Origin: Oasisia sp. SBJ-2009
Lineage: Eukaryota > Annelida > Polychaeta > Sabellida > Siboglinidae
Length of the DNA: 64,000 nucleotides
Reading direction: 5' to 3'
Assembly (NCBI GenBank): GCA_964017155.1
Contig: OZ024867.1
Span: 15,217,500 to 15,281,499, forward strand
Shown: one piece after another, positions 11,501 through 23,677 of the stretch
How positions within the stretch are numbered: the first letter of the stretch is position 1
Layout: each line of letters starts with the position of its first letter
The notes under the pieces: generated by a model
Database searches by the model: none
What the model saw: the letters and a program-made list of their open reading frames with translations, nothing else
Told to the model about the DNA's origin: nothing
Position numbers and translations under genes: made by a program

Positions 11501-14500
11501 AAGACTTGATGTGTAAGATTTGATGTGTAAGACATGGTGTGTAAGACATGGTGTGTAAGCCATGGTGTGTAAGATTTGGTGTGTAAGATTTGGTGTGTAA
11601 GACATGGTGTGTAAGACATAGTGTGTAAGACCTGGTGTGTAAGACATGGTGTGTAAGACTTGATGTGTAAGATTTGGTGTGTAAGACATGGTGTGTAAGA
11701 CATGGTGTGTAAGACATGGTGTGTAAGACTTGGTGTGTAAGACGTGGTGTGTAAGACATAGTGTGTAAGACCTGGTGTGTAAGACATGGTGTGTAAGACT
11801 TGATGTGTAAGACTTGGTGTGTAAGACTTGATGTGTAAGACTTGATGTGTAAGACTTGGTGTGTAAGACCTGGTGTGTAAGACTTGGTGTGTAAGACATG
11901 GTGTGTAAGACTTGGTGTGTAAGACATGGTGTGTAAGACTTGGTGTGTAAGACTTGTTGTGTAAGACTTGGTGTGAAAGACTTGATGTGTAAGACATGGT
12001 GTGTAAGACATGGTGTGTAAGACTTGGTGTGTAAGACATGGTGTGTAAGACTTGGTGTGTAAGACTTGTTGTGTAAGACTTGGTGTGAAAGACTTGATGT
12101 GTAAGACATGGTGTGTAAGATTTGGTGTGTAAGACATGGTGTATAAGACTTGGTGTGTAAGACTCGGTGTGTAAGACATGGTGTGTAAGACTTGGTGTGT
12201 AAGACATGGTGTGTAAGACCTGGTGTGTAAGACATGGTGTGTACGACATGGTGTGTAAGACTTGGTGTGTAAGACTTGATGTGTAAGACTTGATGTGTAA
12301 GACTTGGTGTGTAAGACCTGGTGTGTAAGACTTGGTGTGTAAGACTTGATGTGTACGACATGGTGTGTAAGACCTGGTGTCTAAGACATGGTGTGTAAGA
12401 CCTGGTGTGTAAGACATGGTGTGTAAGACTTGGTGTGAAAGACTTGATGTGTAAGACATGGTGTGTAAGACTTGGTGTGTAAGACTTGATGTGTACGACA
12501 TGGTGTGTAAGACCTGGTGTGTAAGACATGGTGTGTAAGACCTGGTGTGTAAGACATGGTGTGTAAGACTTGGTGTGAAAGACTTGATGTGTAAGACATG
12601 GTGTGTAAGACTTGGTGTGTAAGACATGGTGTGTAAGACTTGGTGTTTAAGACTCGGTGTGTAAGACATGGTGTGTAAGACTTGGTGTGTAAGACATGGT
12701 GTGTATGACCTGGTGTGTAAGACATGGTGTGTAAGACCTGGTGTGTAAGACTTGGTGTGTAAGACTTGATGTGTAAGACTTGATGTGTAAGACTTGGTGT
12801 GTAAGACCTGGTGTGTAAGACTTGGTGTGTAAGACTTGATGTGTACGACATGGTGTGTAAGATTTGATGTGTAAGACTTGATGTGTAAGACTTGATGTGT
12901 AAGACTTGATGTGTAAGACTTGATGTGTAAGACTTGGTGTGTAAGACATGGTGTGTAAGACTTGGTGTGTAAGACATGGTGTGTAAGACTTGGTGTGTAA
13001 GACTTGTTGTGTAAGACTTGGTGTGAAAGACTTGATGTGTAAGACATGGTGTGTAAGATTTGGTGTGTAAGACATGGTGTGTAAGATTTGGTGTGTAAGA
13101 CTCGGTGTGTAAGACATGGTGTGTAAGACTTGGTGTGTAAGACATGGTGTGTAAGACCTGGTGTGTAAGACATGGTGTGTATGACCTGGTGTGTAAGACT
13201 TGGTGTGTAAGACTTGATGTGTAAGACTTGATGTGTAAGACTTGGTGTGTAAGACCTGGTGTGTAAGACTTGGTGTGTAAGACTTGATGTGTACGACATG
13301 GTGTGTAAGACCTGGTGTGTAAGACATGGTGTGTAAGACTTGGTGTGAAAGACTTGATGTGTAAGACATGGTGTGTAAGACTTGGTGTGTAAGACATGGT
13401 GTGTAAGACCTGGTGTGTAAGACTTGATGTGTACGACATGGTGTGTAAGACCTGGTGTGTAAGACATGGTGTGTAAGACCTGGTGTGTAAGACATGGTGT
13501 GTAAGACTTGGTGTGAAAGACTTGATGTGTAAGACATGGTGTGTAAGACTTGGTGTGTAAGACATGGTGTGTAAGACTTGGTGTGTAAGACTCGGTGTGT
13601 AAGACATGGTGTGTAAGACTTGGTGTGTAAGACATGGTGTGTATGACCTGGTGTGTAAGACATGGTGTGTAAGACCTGGTGTGTAAGACTTGGTGTGTAA
13701 GACTTGATGTGTAAGACTTGATGTGTAAGACTTGGTGTGTAAGACCTGGTGTGTAAGACTTGGTGTGTAAGACTTGATGTGTACGACATGGTGTGTAAGA
13801 CTTGATGTGTAAGACTTGATGTGTAAGACTTGATGTGTAAGACTTGATGTGTAAGACCTGGTGTGTAAGACTTGGTGTGTAAGACATGGTGTGTAATACT
13901 TGATGTGTAAGATTTGATGTGTAAGACATGGTGTGTAAGACATGGTGTGTAAGACATGGTGTGTAAGACTTGGTGTGTAAGACATGGTGTGTAAGACATA
14001 GTGTGTAAGACCTGGTGTGTAAGACATGGTGTGTAAGACTTGATGTGTAAGATTTGGTGTGTAAGACATGGTGTGTAAGACATGGTGTGTAAGACTTGGT
14101 GTGAAAGACTTGATGTGTAAGACTTGATGTGTAAGACTTGGTGTGAAAGACTTGATGTGTAAGACTTGATGTGTAAGACTTTATGTGTAAGACTTGATGT
14201 GTAAGACTTGATGTGTAAGATTTGATGTGTAAGACATGGTGTGTAAGACATGGTGTGTAAGCCATGGTGTGTAAGATTTGGTGTGTAAGACATGGTGTGT
14301 AAGACATAGTGTGTAAGACCTGGTGTGTAAGACATGGTGTGTAAGCCATGGTGTGTAAGATTTGGTGTGTAAGACATGGTGTGTAAGACATAGTGTGTAA
14401 GACCTGGTGTGTAAGACATGGTGTGTAAGACTTGATGTGTAAGATTTGGTGTGTAAGACATGGTGTGTAAGACATGGTGTGTAAGACATGGTGTGTAAGA

Positions 14501-15228
14501 CTTGGTGTGTAAGACATGGTGTGTAAGACATAGTGTGTAAGACCTGGTGTGTAAGACATGGTGTGTAAGACTTGATGTGTAAGACTTGGTGTGAAAGACT
14601 TGATGTGTAAGACTTGGTGTGTAAGACATGGTGTGTTAGACTTGATGTGTAAGACTTGGTGTGAAAGACTTGATGTTTAAGACTTGATGTGTAAGACATG
14701 GTGTGTAAGACTTGGTGTGTAAGACATGGTGTGTAAGACTTGGTGTGAAAGACTTGATGTGTAAGACTTGATGTGTAAGACTTGGTGTGAAAGACTTGAT
14801 GTGTAAGACTTGATGTGTAAGACTTGATGTGTAAGACTTGATGTGTAAGACTTGGTGTGAAAGACTTGATGTGTAAGACTTGATGTGTAAGGTTTGATGT
14901 GTAAGACATGGTGTGTAAGCCATGGTGTGTAAGATTTGGTGTGTAAGACATGGTGTGTAAGACATAGTGTGTAAGACCTGGTGTGTAAGACATGGTGTGT
15001 AAGACTTGATGTGTAAGATTTGGTGTGTAAGACATGGTGTGTAAGACATGGTGTGTAAGACTTGGTGTGTAAGACATGGTGTGTAAGACATAGTGTGTAA
15101 GACATAGTGTGTAAGACCTGGTGTGTAAGACATGGTGTGTAAGACTTGATGTGTAAGACTTGGTGTGAAAGACTTGATGTGTAAGACTTGGTGTGTAAGA
15201 CATGGTGTGTTAGACTTGATGTGTAAGA
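8537..15228. repeat. Large domain I unit, copy 2 (6,692 bp)
   Basis: The unit is delimited here by the actaggtgtgaaag marker at 8537 and its repeat at 15229, 478 monomers apart. It is similar to copy 1 from about 9100 onward. Bases 8537-9099 have a partner in copy 3 but none at the same place in copy 1, where they instead resemble the stretch near 6.9-7.2 kb. The boundaries are conventional, since any rotation of a tandem unit is equivalent. Confidence 0.75.
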
Positions 15229-17168
15229 CTAGGTGTGAAAGACTTGATGTTTAAGACTTGATGTGTAAGACATGGTGTGTAAGACTTGGTGTGTAAGACA
15301 TGGTGTGTAAGACTTGGTGTGTAAGACTCGGTGTGTAAGACATGGTGTGTAAGACTTGGTGTGTAAGACATGGTGTGTATGACCTGGTGTGTAAGACATG
15401 GTGTGTAAGACCTGGTGTGTAAGACTTGGTGTGTAAGACTTGATGTGTAAGACTTGATGTGTAAGACTTGGTGTGTAAGACCTGGTGTGTAAGACTTGGT
15501 GTGTAAGACTTGATGTGTACGACATGGTGTGTAAGACTTGATGTGTAAGACTTGATGTGTAAGACCTGGTTTGTAAGACTTGGTGTGTAAGACATGGTGT
15601 GTAATACTTGATGTGTAAGATTTGATGTGTAAGACATGGTGTGTAAGACATGGTGTGTAAGACATGGTGTGTAAGACTTGGTGTGTAAGACATGGTGTGT
15701 AAGACATAGTGTGTAAGACCTGGTGTGTAAGACATGGTGTGTAAGACTTGATGTGTAAGATTTGGTGTGTAAGACATGGTGTGTAAGACATGGTGTGAAA
15801 GACTTGATGTGTAAGACATGGTGTGTAAGATTTGGTGTGTAAGACATGGTGTGTAAGATTTGGTGTGTAAGACTCGGTGTGTAAGACATGGTGTGTAAGA
15901 CTTGGTGTGTAAGACATGGTGTGTAAGACCTGGTGTGTAAGACATGGTGTGTATGACCTGGTGTGTAAGACTTGGTGTGTAAGATTTGATGTGTAAGACT
16001 TGATGTGTAAGACTTGGTGTGTAAGAACTGGTGTGTAAGACTTGGTGTGTAAGACTTGATGTGTACGACATGGTGTGTAAGACCTGGTGTGTAAGACATG
16101 GTGTGTAAGACCTGGTGTGTAAGACATGGTGTGTAAGACTTGGTGTGAAAGACTTGATGTGTAAGACATGGGGTGTAAGACTTGGTGTGTAAGACATGGT
16201 GTGTAAGACTTGGTGTGTAAGACTCGGTGTGTAAGACATGGTGTGTAAGACTTGGTGTGTAAGACATGGTGTGTATGACCTGGTGTGTAAGACATGGTGT
16301 GTAAGACCTGGTGTGTAAGACTTGGTGTGTAAGACTTGATGTGTAAGACTTGGTGTGTAAGACTTGGTGTGTAAGACCTGGTGTGTAAGGCTTGGTGTGT
16401 AAGACTTGATGTGTACGACATGGTGTGTAAGACTTGACGTGTAAGACTTGATGTGTAAGACTTGATGTGTAAGACTTGATGTGTAAGACTTGATGTGTAA
16501 GACCTGGTGTGTAAGACTTGGTGTGTAAGACATGGTGTGTAAAACTTGATGTGTAAGATTTGATGTGTAAGACATGGTGTGTAAGACATGGTGTGTAAGA
16601 CATGGTGTGTAAGACTTGGTGTGTAAGACATGGTGTGTAAGACATAGTGTGTAAGACCTGGTGTGTAAGACATGGTGTGTAAGACTTGATGTGTAAGATT
16701 TGGTGTGTAAGACATGGTGTGTAAGACATGGTGTGTAAGACTTGGTGTGAAAGACTTGATGTGTAAGACTTGATGTGTAAGACTTGGTGTGAAAGACTTG
16801 ATGTGTAAGACTTGATGTGTAAGACTTTATGTGTAAGACTTGATGTGTAAGACTTGGTGTGAAAGACTTGATGTGTAAGACTTGATGTGTAAGATTTGAT
16901 GTGTAAGACATGGTGTGTAAGACATGGTGTGTAAGCCATGGTGTGTAAGATTTGGTGTGTAAGATTTGGTGTGTAAGACATGGTGTGTAAGACATAGTGT
17001 GTAAGACCTGGTGTGTAAGACATGGTGTGTAAGACTTGATGTGTAAGATTTGGTGTGTAAGACATGGTGTGTAAGACATGGTGTGTAAGACATGGTGTGT
17101 AAGACTTGGTGTGTAAGACATGGTGTGTAAGACATAGTGTGTAAGACCTGGTGTGTAAGACATGGTGT
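15229..17168. repeat. Large domain I unit, copy 3 (truncated)
   Basis: This segment follows copy 2 at a constant 6,692-bp offset, sharing actagg (8537/15229), acatggggtgtaag (9473/16165) and actttatg (10135/16827). A few substitutions separate them, for example gtaaaacttga near 16541 against gtaatacttga in copy 2. The match stops at about 17168, where a gtgaaag tail replaces gtgtaag and the array switches to a sequence like that near 14.6 kb. The copy therefore ends after about 29 percent of the unit. Confidence 0.75.
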
Positions 17169-18550
17169 GAAAGACTTGATGTGTAAGACTTGGTGTGAAA
17201 GACTTGATGTGTAAGACTTGGTGTGTAAGACATGGTGTGTTAGACTTGATGTGTAAGACTTGGTGTGAAAGACTTGATGTTTAAGATTTGATGTGTAAGA
17301 CATGGTGTGTAAGACTTGGTGTGTAAGACATGGTGTGTAAGACTTGGTGTGAAAGACTTGATGTGTAAGACTTGATGTGTAAGACTTGGTGTGAAAGACT
17401 TGATGTGTAAGACTTGATGTGTAAGACTTTATGTGTAAGACTTGATGTGTAAGATTTGATGTGTAAGGCATGGTGTGTATGACATGGTGTGTAAGCCATG
17501 GTGTGTAAGATTTGGTGTGTAAGACATGGTGTGTAAGATATAGTGTGTAAGACCTGGTGTGTAAGACATGGTGTGTAAGACTTGATGTGTAAGATTTGGT
17601 GTGTAAGACATGGTGTGTAAGACATGGTGTGTAAGACATGGTGTGTAAGACTTGGTGTGTAAGACATGGTGTGTAAGACATAGTGTGTAAGACCTGGTGT
17701 GTAAGACATGGTGTGTAAGACTTGATGTGTAAGACTTGGTGTGAAAGACTTGATGTGTAAGACATGGTGTGTAAGACTTGGTGTGTAAGACATGGTGTGT
17801 AAGACTTGGTGTGTAAGACTCGGTGTGTAAGACATGGTGTGTAAGACTTGGTGTGTAAGACATGGTGTGTATGACCTGGTGTGTAAGACATGGTGTGTAA
17901 GACCTGGTGTGTAAGACTTGGTGTGTAAGACTTGATGTGTAAGACTTGATGTGTAAGACTTGGTGTGTAAGACCTGGTGTGTAAGACTTGGTGTGTAAGA
18001 CTTCATGTGTACGACATGGTGTGTAAGACTTGATGTGTAAGACTTGATGTGTAAGACCTGGTGTGTAAGACTTGGTGTGTAAGACATGGTGTGTAATATT
18101 TGATGTGTAAGATTTGATGTGTAAGACATGGTGTGTAAGACATGGTGTGTAAGACATGGTGTGTAAGACTTGGTGTGTAAGACATGGTGTGTAAGACATA
18201 GTGTGTAAGACCTGGTGTGTAAGACATGGTGTGTAAGACTTGATGTGTAAGATTTGGTGTGTAAGACATGGTGTGTAAGACATGGTGTGTAAGACATGGT
18301 GTGTAAGACATGGTGTGTAAGACTTGGTGTGTAAGACATGGTGTGTAAGACATAGTGTGTAAGACCTGGTGTGTAAGACATGGTGTGTAAGACTTGATGT
18401 GTAAGACTTGATGTGTAAGACTTGGTGTGTAAGACATGGTGTGTAAGACTTGGTGTGTAAGACATGGTGTGTAAGACTTGGTGTGTATGACCTGGTGTGT
18501 AAGACTTGGTGTGTAAGATTTGGTGTGTAAGACATGGTGTGTAAGACTTG
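17169..18550. repeat. Mosaic satellite segment in domain I
   Basis: This stretch joins the truncated 6.7-kb copy to the 2,100-bp repeats. It begins with monomer order like that after 14.5 kb (gtgttag, then gatgtttaag at 17281), then has an actttatg marker at 17429 and an acttcatg variant at about 18002, the only tca-type stop marker I noticed. I found no single offset that explains all of it. Confidence 0.6.
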
Positions 18551-19820
18551 GTGTGTAAGACTCGGTGTGTAAGACATGGTGTGTAAGACTTGGTGTGTAA
18601 GACATGGTGTGTAAGACCTGGTGTGTAAGACATGGTGTGTATGACCTGGTGTGTAAGACTTGGTGTGTAAGACTTGATGTGTAAGACTTGATGTGTAAGA
18701 CTTGGTGTGTAAGACCTGGTGTGTAAGACTTGGTGTGTAGGACTTGATGTGTACGACATGGTGTGTAAGACCTGGTGTCTAAGACATGGTGTGTAAGACC
18801 TGGTGTGTAAGACATGGTGTGTAAGACTTGGTGTGAAAGACTTGATGTGTAAGACATGGTGTGTAAGACTTGGTGTGTAAGACATGGTGTGTAAGACTTG
18901 GTGTGTAAGACTTGATGTGTAAGACTTGGTGTGAAAGACTTGATGTGTAAGACTTGATGAGTAAGACTTGATGTGTAAGACTCGGTGTGTAAGACATGGT
19001 GTGTAAGACTTGGTGTGTAAGACATGGTGTGTATGACCTGGTGTGTAAGACATGGCGTGTAAGACCTGGTGTGTAAGACTTGGTGTGTAAGACTTGATGT
19101 GTAAGACTTGATGTGTAAGACTTGGTGTGTAAGACCTGGTGTGTAAGACTTGGTGTGTAAGACTTGATGTGTACGACATGGTGTGTAAGACTTGATGTGT
19201 AAGACTTGATGTGTAAGACTTGATGTGTAAGACTTGATGTGTAAGACCTGGTGTGTAAGACTTGGTGTGTAAGACATGGTGTGTAATACTTGATGTGTAA
19301 GATTTGATGTGTAAGACATGGTGTGTAAGACATGGTGTGTAAGACATGGTGTGTAAGACTTGGTGTGTAAGACATGGTGTGTAAGACATAGTGTGTAAGA
19401 CCTGGTGTGTAAGACATGGTGTGTAAGACTTGATGTGTAAGATTTGGTGTGTAAGACATGGTTTGTAAGACATGGTGTGTAAGACTTGGTGTGAAAGACT
19501 TGATGTGTAAGACTTGATGTGTAAGACTTGGTGTGAAAGACTTGATGTGTAAGACTTGATGTGTAAGACTTTATGTGTAAGACTTGATGTGTAAGACTTG
19601 GTGTGAAAGACTTGATGTGTAAGACTTGATGTGTAAGATTTGATGTGTAAGACATGGTGTGTAAGACATGGTGTGTAAGCCATGGTGTGTAAGATTTGGT
19701 GTGTAAGACATGGTGTGTAAGACTTGATGTGTAAGATTTGGTGTGTAAGACATGGTGTGTAAGACATGGTGTGTAAGACATGGTGTGTAAGACTTGGTGT
19801 GTAAGACATGGTGTGTAAGA
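18551..19820. repeat. Block repeated 2,100 bp downstream, copy 1
   Basis: The block matches 20651-21920 at an offset of 150 monomers. Both copies contain gtgtctaag (18779/20879), a gatgagtaag variant (about 18957/21057), acatggcgtgtaag (near 19051/21151) and actttatg (19571/21671). Substitutions between them include gtaggactt near 18739, and in the downstream copy gatctgg near 20715, gaaatgg near 20911, cctgttg near 21349 and gtgttag near 21440. Confidence 0.8.
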
Positions 19821-20555
19821 CCTGGTGTGTAAGACATGGTGTGTATGACCTGGTGTGTAAGACTTGGTGTGTAAGATTTGATGTGTAAGACTTGATGTGT
19901 AAGACTTGGTGTGTAAGACCTGGTGTGTAAGACTTGGTGTGTAAGACTTGATGTGTACGACATGGTGTGTAAGACCTGGTGTGTAAGACATGGTGTGTAA
20001 GACCTGGTGTGTAAGACATGGTGTGTAAGACTTGGTGTGAAAGACTTGATGTGTAAGACATGGTGTGTAAGACTTGGTGTGTAAGACATGGTGTGTAAGA
20101 CTTGGTGTGTAAGACTTGATGTGTAAGACTTGGTGTGAAAGACTTGATGTGTAAGACTTGATGTGTAAGACTTGATGTGTAAGACTTGGTTTGTAAGACA
20201 TGGTGTGTAATACTTGGTGTGTAAGACATGGTGTGTAAGACTTGGTGTGAAAGATTTGATGTGTAAGACATGGTGTGTAAGACTTGGTGTGTAAGACATG
20301 GTGTGTAAGACTTGGTGTGTAAGACTCGGTGTGTAAAACATGGTGTGTAAGACTTGGTGTGTAAGACATGGTGTGTATGACCTGGTGTGTAAGACATGGT
20401 GTGTAAGACCTGGTGTGTAAGACCTGGTGTGTAAGACTTGGTGTGTAAGACTTGATGTGTACGACATGGTGTGTAAGACCTGGTGTGTAAGACATGGTGT
20501 GTAAGACCTGGTGTGTAAGACATGGTGTGTAAGACTTGATGTGTAAGATTTGGTG

Positions 20556-23500
20556 TGTAAGACATGGTGTGTAAGACTTGGTGTGTAAGACTCGGTGTGT
20601 AAAACATGGTGTGTAAGACTTGGTGTGTAAGACATGGTGTGTATGACCTGGTGTGTAAGACTCGGTGTGTAAGACATGGTGTGTAAGACTTGGTGTGTAA
20701 GACATGGTGTGTAAGATCTGGTGTGTAAGACATGGTGTGTATGACCTGGTGTGTAAGACTTGGTGTGTAAGACTTGATGTGTAAGACTTGATGTGTAAGA
20801 CTTGGTGTGTAAGACCTGGTGTGTAAGACTTGGTGTGTAAGACTTGATGTGTACGACATGGTGTGTAAGACCTGGTGTCTAAGACATGGTGTGTAAGACC
20901 TGGTGTGTAAGAAATGGTGTGTAAGACTTGGTGTGAAAGACTTGATGTGTAAGACATGGTGTGTAAGACTTGGTGTGTAAGACATGGTGTGTAAGACTTG
21001 GTGTGTAAGACTTGATGTGTAAGACTTGGTGTGAAAGACTTGATGTGTAAGACTTGATGAGTAAGACTTGATGTGTAAGACTCGGTGTGTAAGACATGGT
21101 GTGTAAGACTTGGTGTGTAAGACATGGTGTGTATGACCTGGTGTGTAAGACATGGCGTGTAAGACCTGGTGTGTAAGACTTGGTGTGTAAGACTTGATGT
21201 GTAAGACTTGATGTGTAAGACTTGGTGTGTAAGACCTGGTGTGTAAGACTTGGTGTGTAAGACTTGATGTGTACGACATGGTGTGTAAGACTTGATGTGT
21301 AAGACTTGATGTGTAAGACTTGATGTGTAAGACTTGATGTGTAAGACCTGTTGTGTAAGACTTGGTGTGTAAGACATGGTGTGTAATACTTGATGTGTAA
21401 GATTTGATGTGTAAGACATGGTGTGTAAGACATGGTGTGTTAGACATGGTGTGTAAGACTTGGTGTGTAAGACATGGTGTGTAAGACATAGTGTGTAAGA
21501 CCTGGTGTGTAAGACATGGTGTGTAAGACTTGATGTGTAAGATTTGGTGTGTAAGACATGGTTTGTAAGACATGGTGTGTAAGACTTGGTGTGAAAGACT
21601 TGATGTGTAAGACTTGATGTGTAAGACTTGGTGTGAAAGACTTGATGTGTAAGACTTGATGTGTAAGACTTTATGTGTAAGACTTGATGTGTAAGACTTG
21701 GTGTGAAAGACTTGATGTGTAAGACTTGATGTGTAAGATTTGATGTGTAAGACATGGTGTGTAAGACATGGTGTGTAAGCCATGGTGTGTAAGATTTGGT
21801 GTGTAAGACATGGTGTGTAAGACTTGATGTGTAAGATTTGGTGTGTAAGACATGGTGTGTAAGACATGGTGTGTAAGACATGGTGTGTAAGACTTGGTGT
21901 GTAAGACATGGTGTGTAAGACATAGTGTGTAAGACCTGGTGTGTAAGACATGGTGTGTAAGACTTGATGTGTAAGACTTGGTGTGAAAGACTTGATGTGT
22001 AAGACTTGGTGTGTAAGACATGGTGTGTTAGACTTGATGTGTAAGACTTGGTGTGAAAGACTTGATGTTTAAGACTTGATGTGTAAGACATGGTGTGTAA
22101 GACTTGGTGTGTAAGACATGGTGTGTAAGACTTGGTGTGTAAGACTCGGTGTGTAAGACATGGTGTGTAAGACTTGGTGTGTAAGACGTGGTGTGTATGA
22201 CCTGGTGTGTAAGACATGGTGTGTAATACCTGGTGTGTAAGACTTGGTGTGTAAGACTTGATGTGTAAGACTTGATGTGTAAGACTTGGTGTGTAAGACC
22301 TGGTGTGTAAGACTTGGTGTGTAAGACTTGATGTGTACGACATGGTGTGTAAGACTTGATGTGTAAGACTTGATGTGTAAGACCTGGTGTGTAAGACTTG
22401 GTGTGTAAGACATGGTGTGTAATACTTGATGTGTAAGATTTGATGTGTAAGACATGGTGTGTAAGACATGGTGTGTAAGACATGGTGTGTAAGACTTGGT
22501 GTGTAAGACATGGTGTGTAAGACATAGTGTGTAAGACTTGGTGTGTAAGACATGGTGTGTAAGACATAGTGTGTAAGACCTGGTGTGTAAGACATGGTGT
22601 GTAAGACTTGATGTGTAAGACTTGGTGTGAAAGGCTTGATGTGTAAGACTTGGTGTGTAAGACATGGTGTGTTAGACTTGATGTGTAAGACTTGGTGTGA
22701 AAGACTTGATGTTTAAGACTTGATGTGTAAGACATGGTGTGTAAGACTTGGTGTGTAAGACATGGTGTGTAAGACTTGGTGTGTAAGACTCGGTGTGTAA
22801 GACATGGTGTGTAAGACTTGGTGTGTAAGACGTGGTGTGTATGACCTGGTGTGTAAGACATGGTGTGTAAGACCTGGTGTGTAAGACTTGGTGTGTAAGA
22901 CTTGATGTGTAAGACTTGATGTGTAAGACTTGGTGTGTAAGACCTGGTGTGTAAGACTTGGTGTGTAAGACTTGATGTGTACGACATGGTGTGTAAGACT
23001 TGATGTGTAAGACTTGATGTGTAAGACCTGGTGTGTAAGACTTGGTGTGTAAGACATGGTGTGTAATACTTGATGTGTAAGATTTGATGTGTAAGACATG
23101 GTGTGTAAGACATGGTGTGTAAGACATGGTGTGTAAGACTTGGTGTGTAAGACATGGTGTGTAAGACATAGTGTGTAAGACCTGGTGTGTAAGACATGGT
23201 GTGTAAGACTTGATGTGTAAGATTTGGTGTGTAAGACATGGTGTGTAAGACATGGTGTGTAAGACATGGTGTGTAAGACATGGTGTGTAAGACTTGGTGT
23301 GTAAGACATGGTGTGTAAGACATAGTGTGTAAGACCTGGTGTGTAAGACATGGTGTGTAAGACTTGATGTGTAAGACTTGATATGCAAGACTTGGTGTGT
23401 AAGACATGGTGTGTAAGACTTGGTGTGTAAGACATGGTGTGTAAGACTTGGTGTGTAAGACTTGTTGTGTAAGACTTGATGTGAAAGACTTGATGTGTAA

Positions 23501-23677
23501 GACATGGTGTGTAAGATTTGGTGTGTAAGACATGGTGTGTAAGACTTGGTGTGTAAGACTCGGTGTGTAAGACATGGTGTGTAAGACTTGGTGTGTAAGA
23601 CATGGTGTGTAAGACCTGGTGTGTAAGACATGGTGTGTATGACCTGGTGTGTAAGACTTGGTGTGTAAGATTTGATG
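20556..23677. repeat. 3,122-bp tandem duplication, copy 1
   Basis: This unit of 223 monomers is followed directly by a nearly identical copy. Paired landmarks are gaaatgg (about 20911/24033), actttatg (21671/24793), gtaatacctgg (about 22225/25347), gtgttag (22672/25794) and atatgcaag (23381/26503). I noticed one substitution in this copy, gtgaaaggctt near 22633, where the second copy has gtgaaagactt. Confidence 0.85.
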
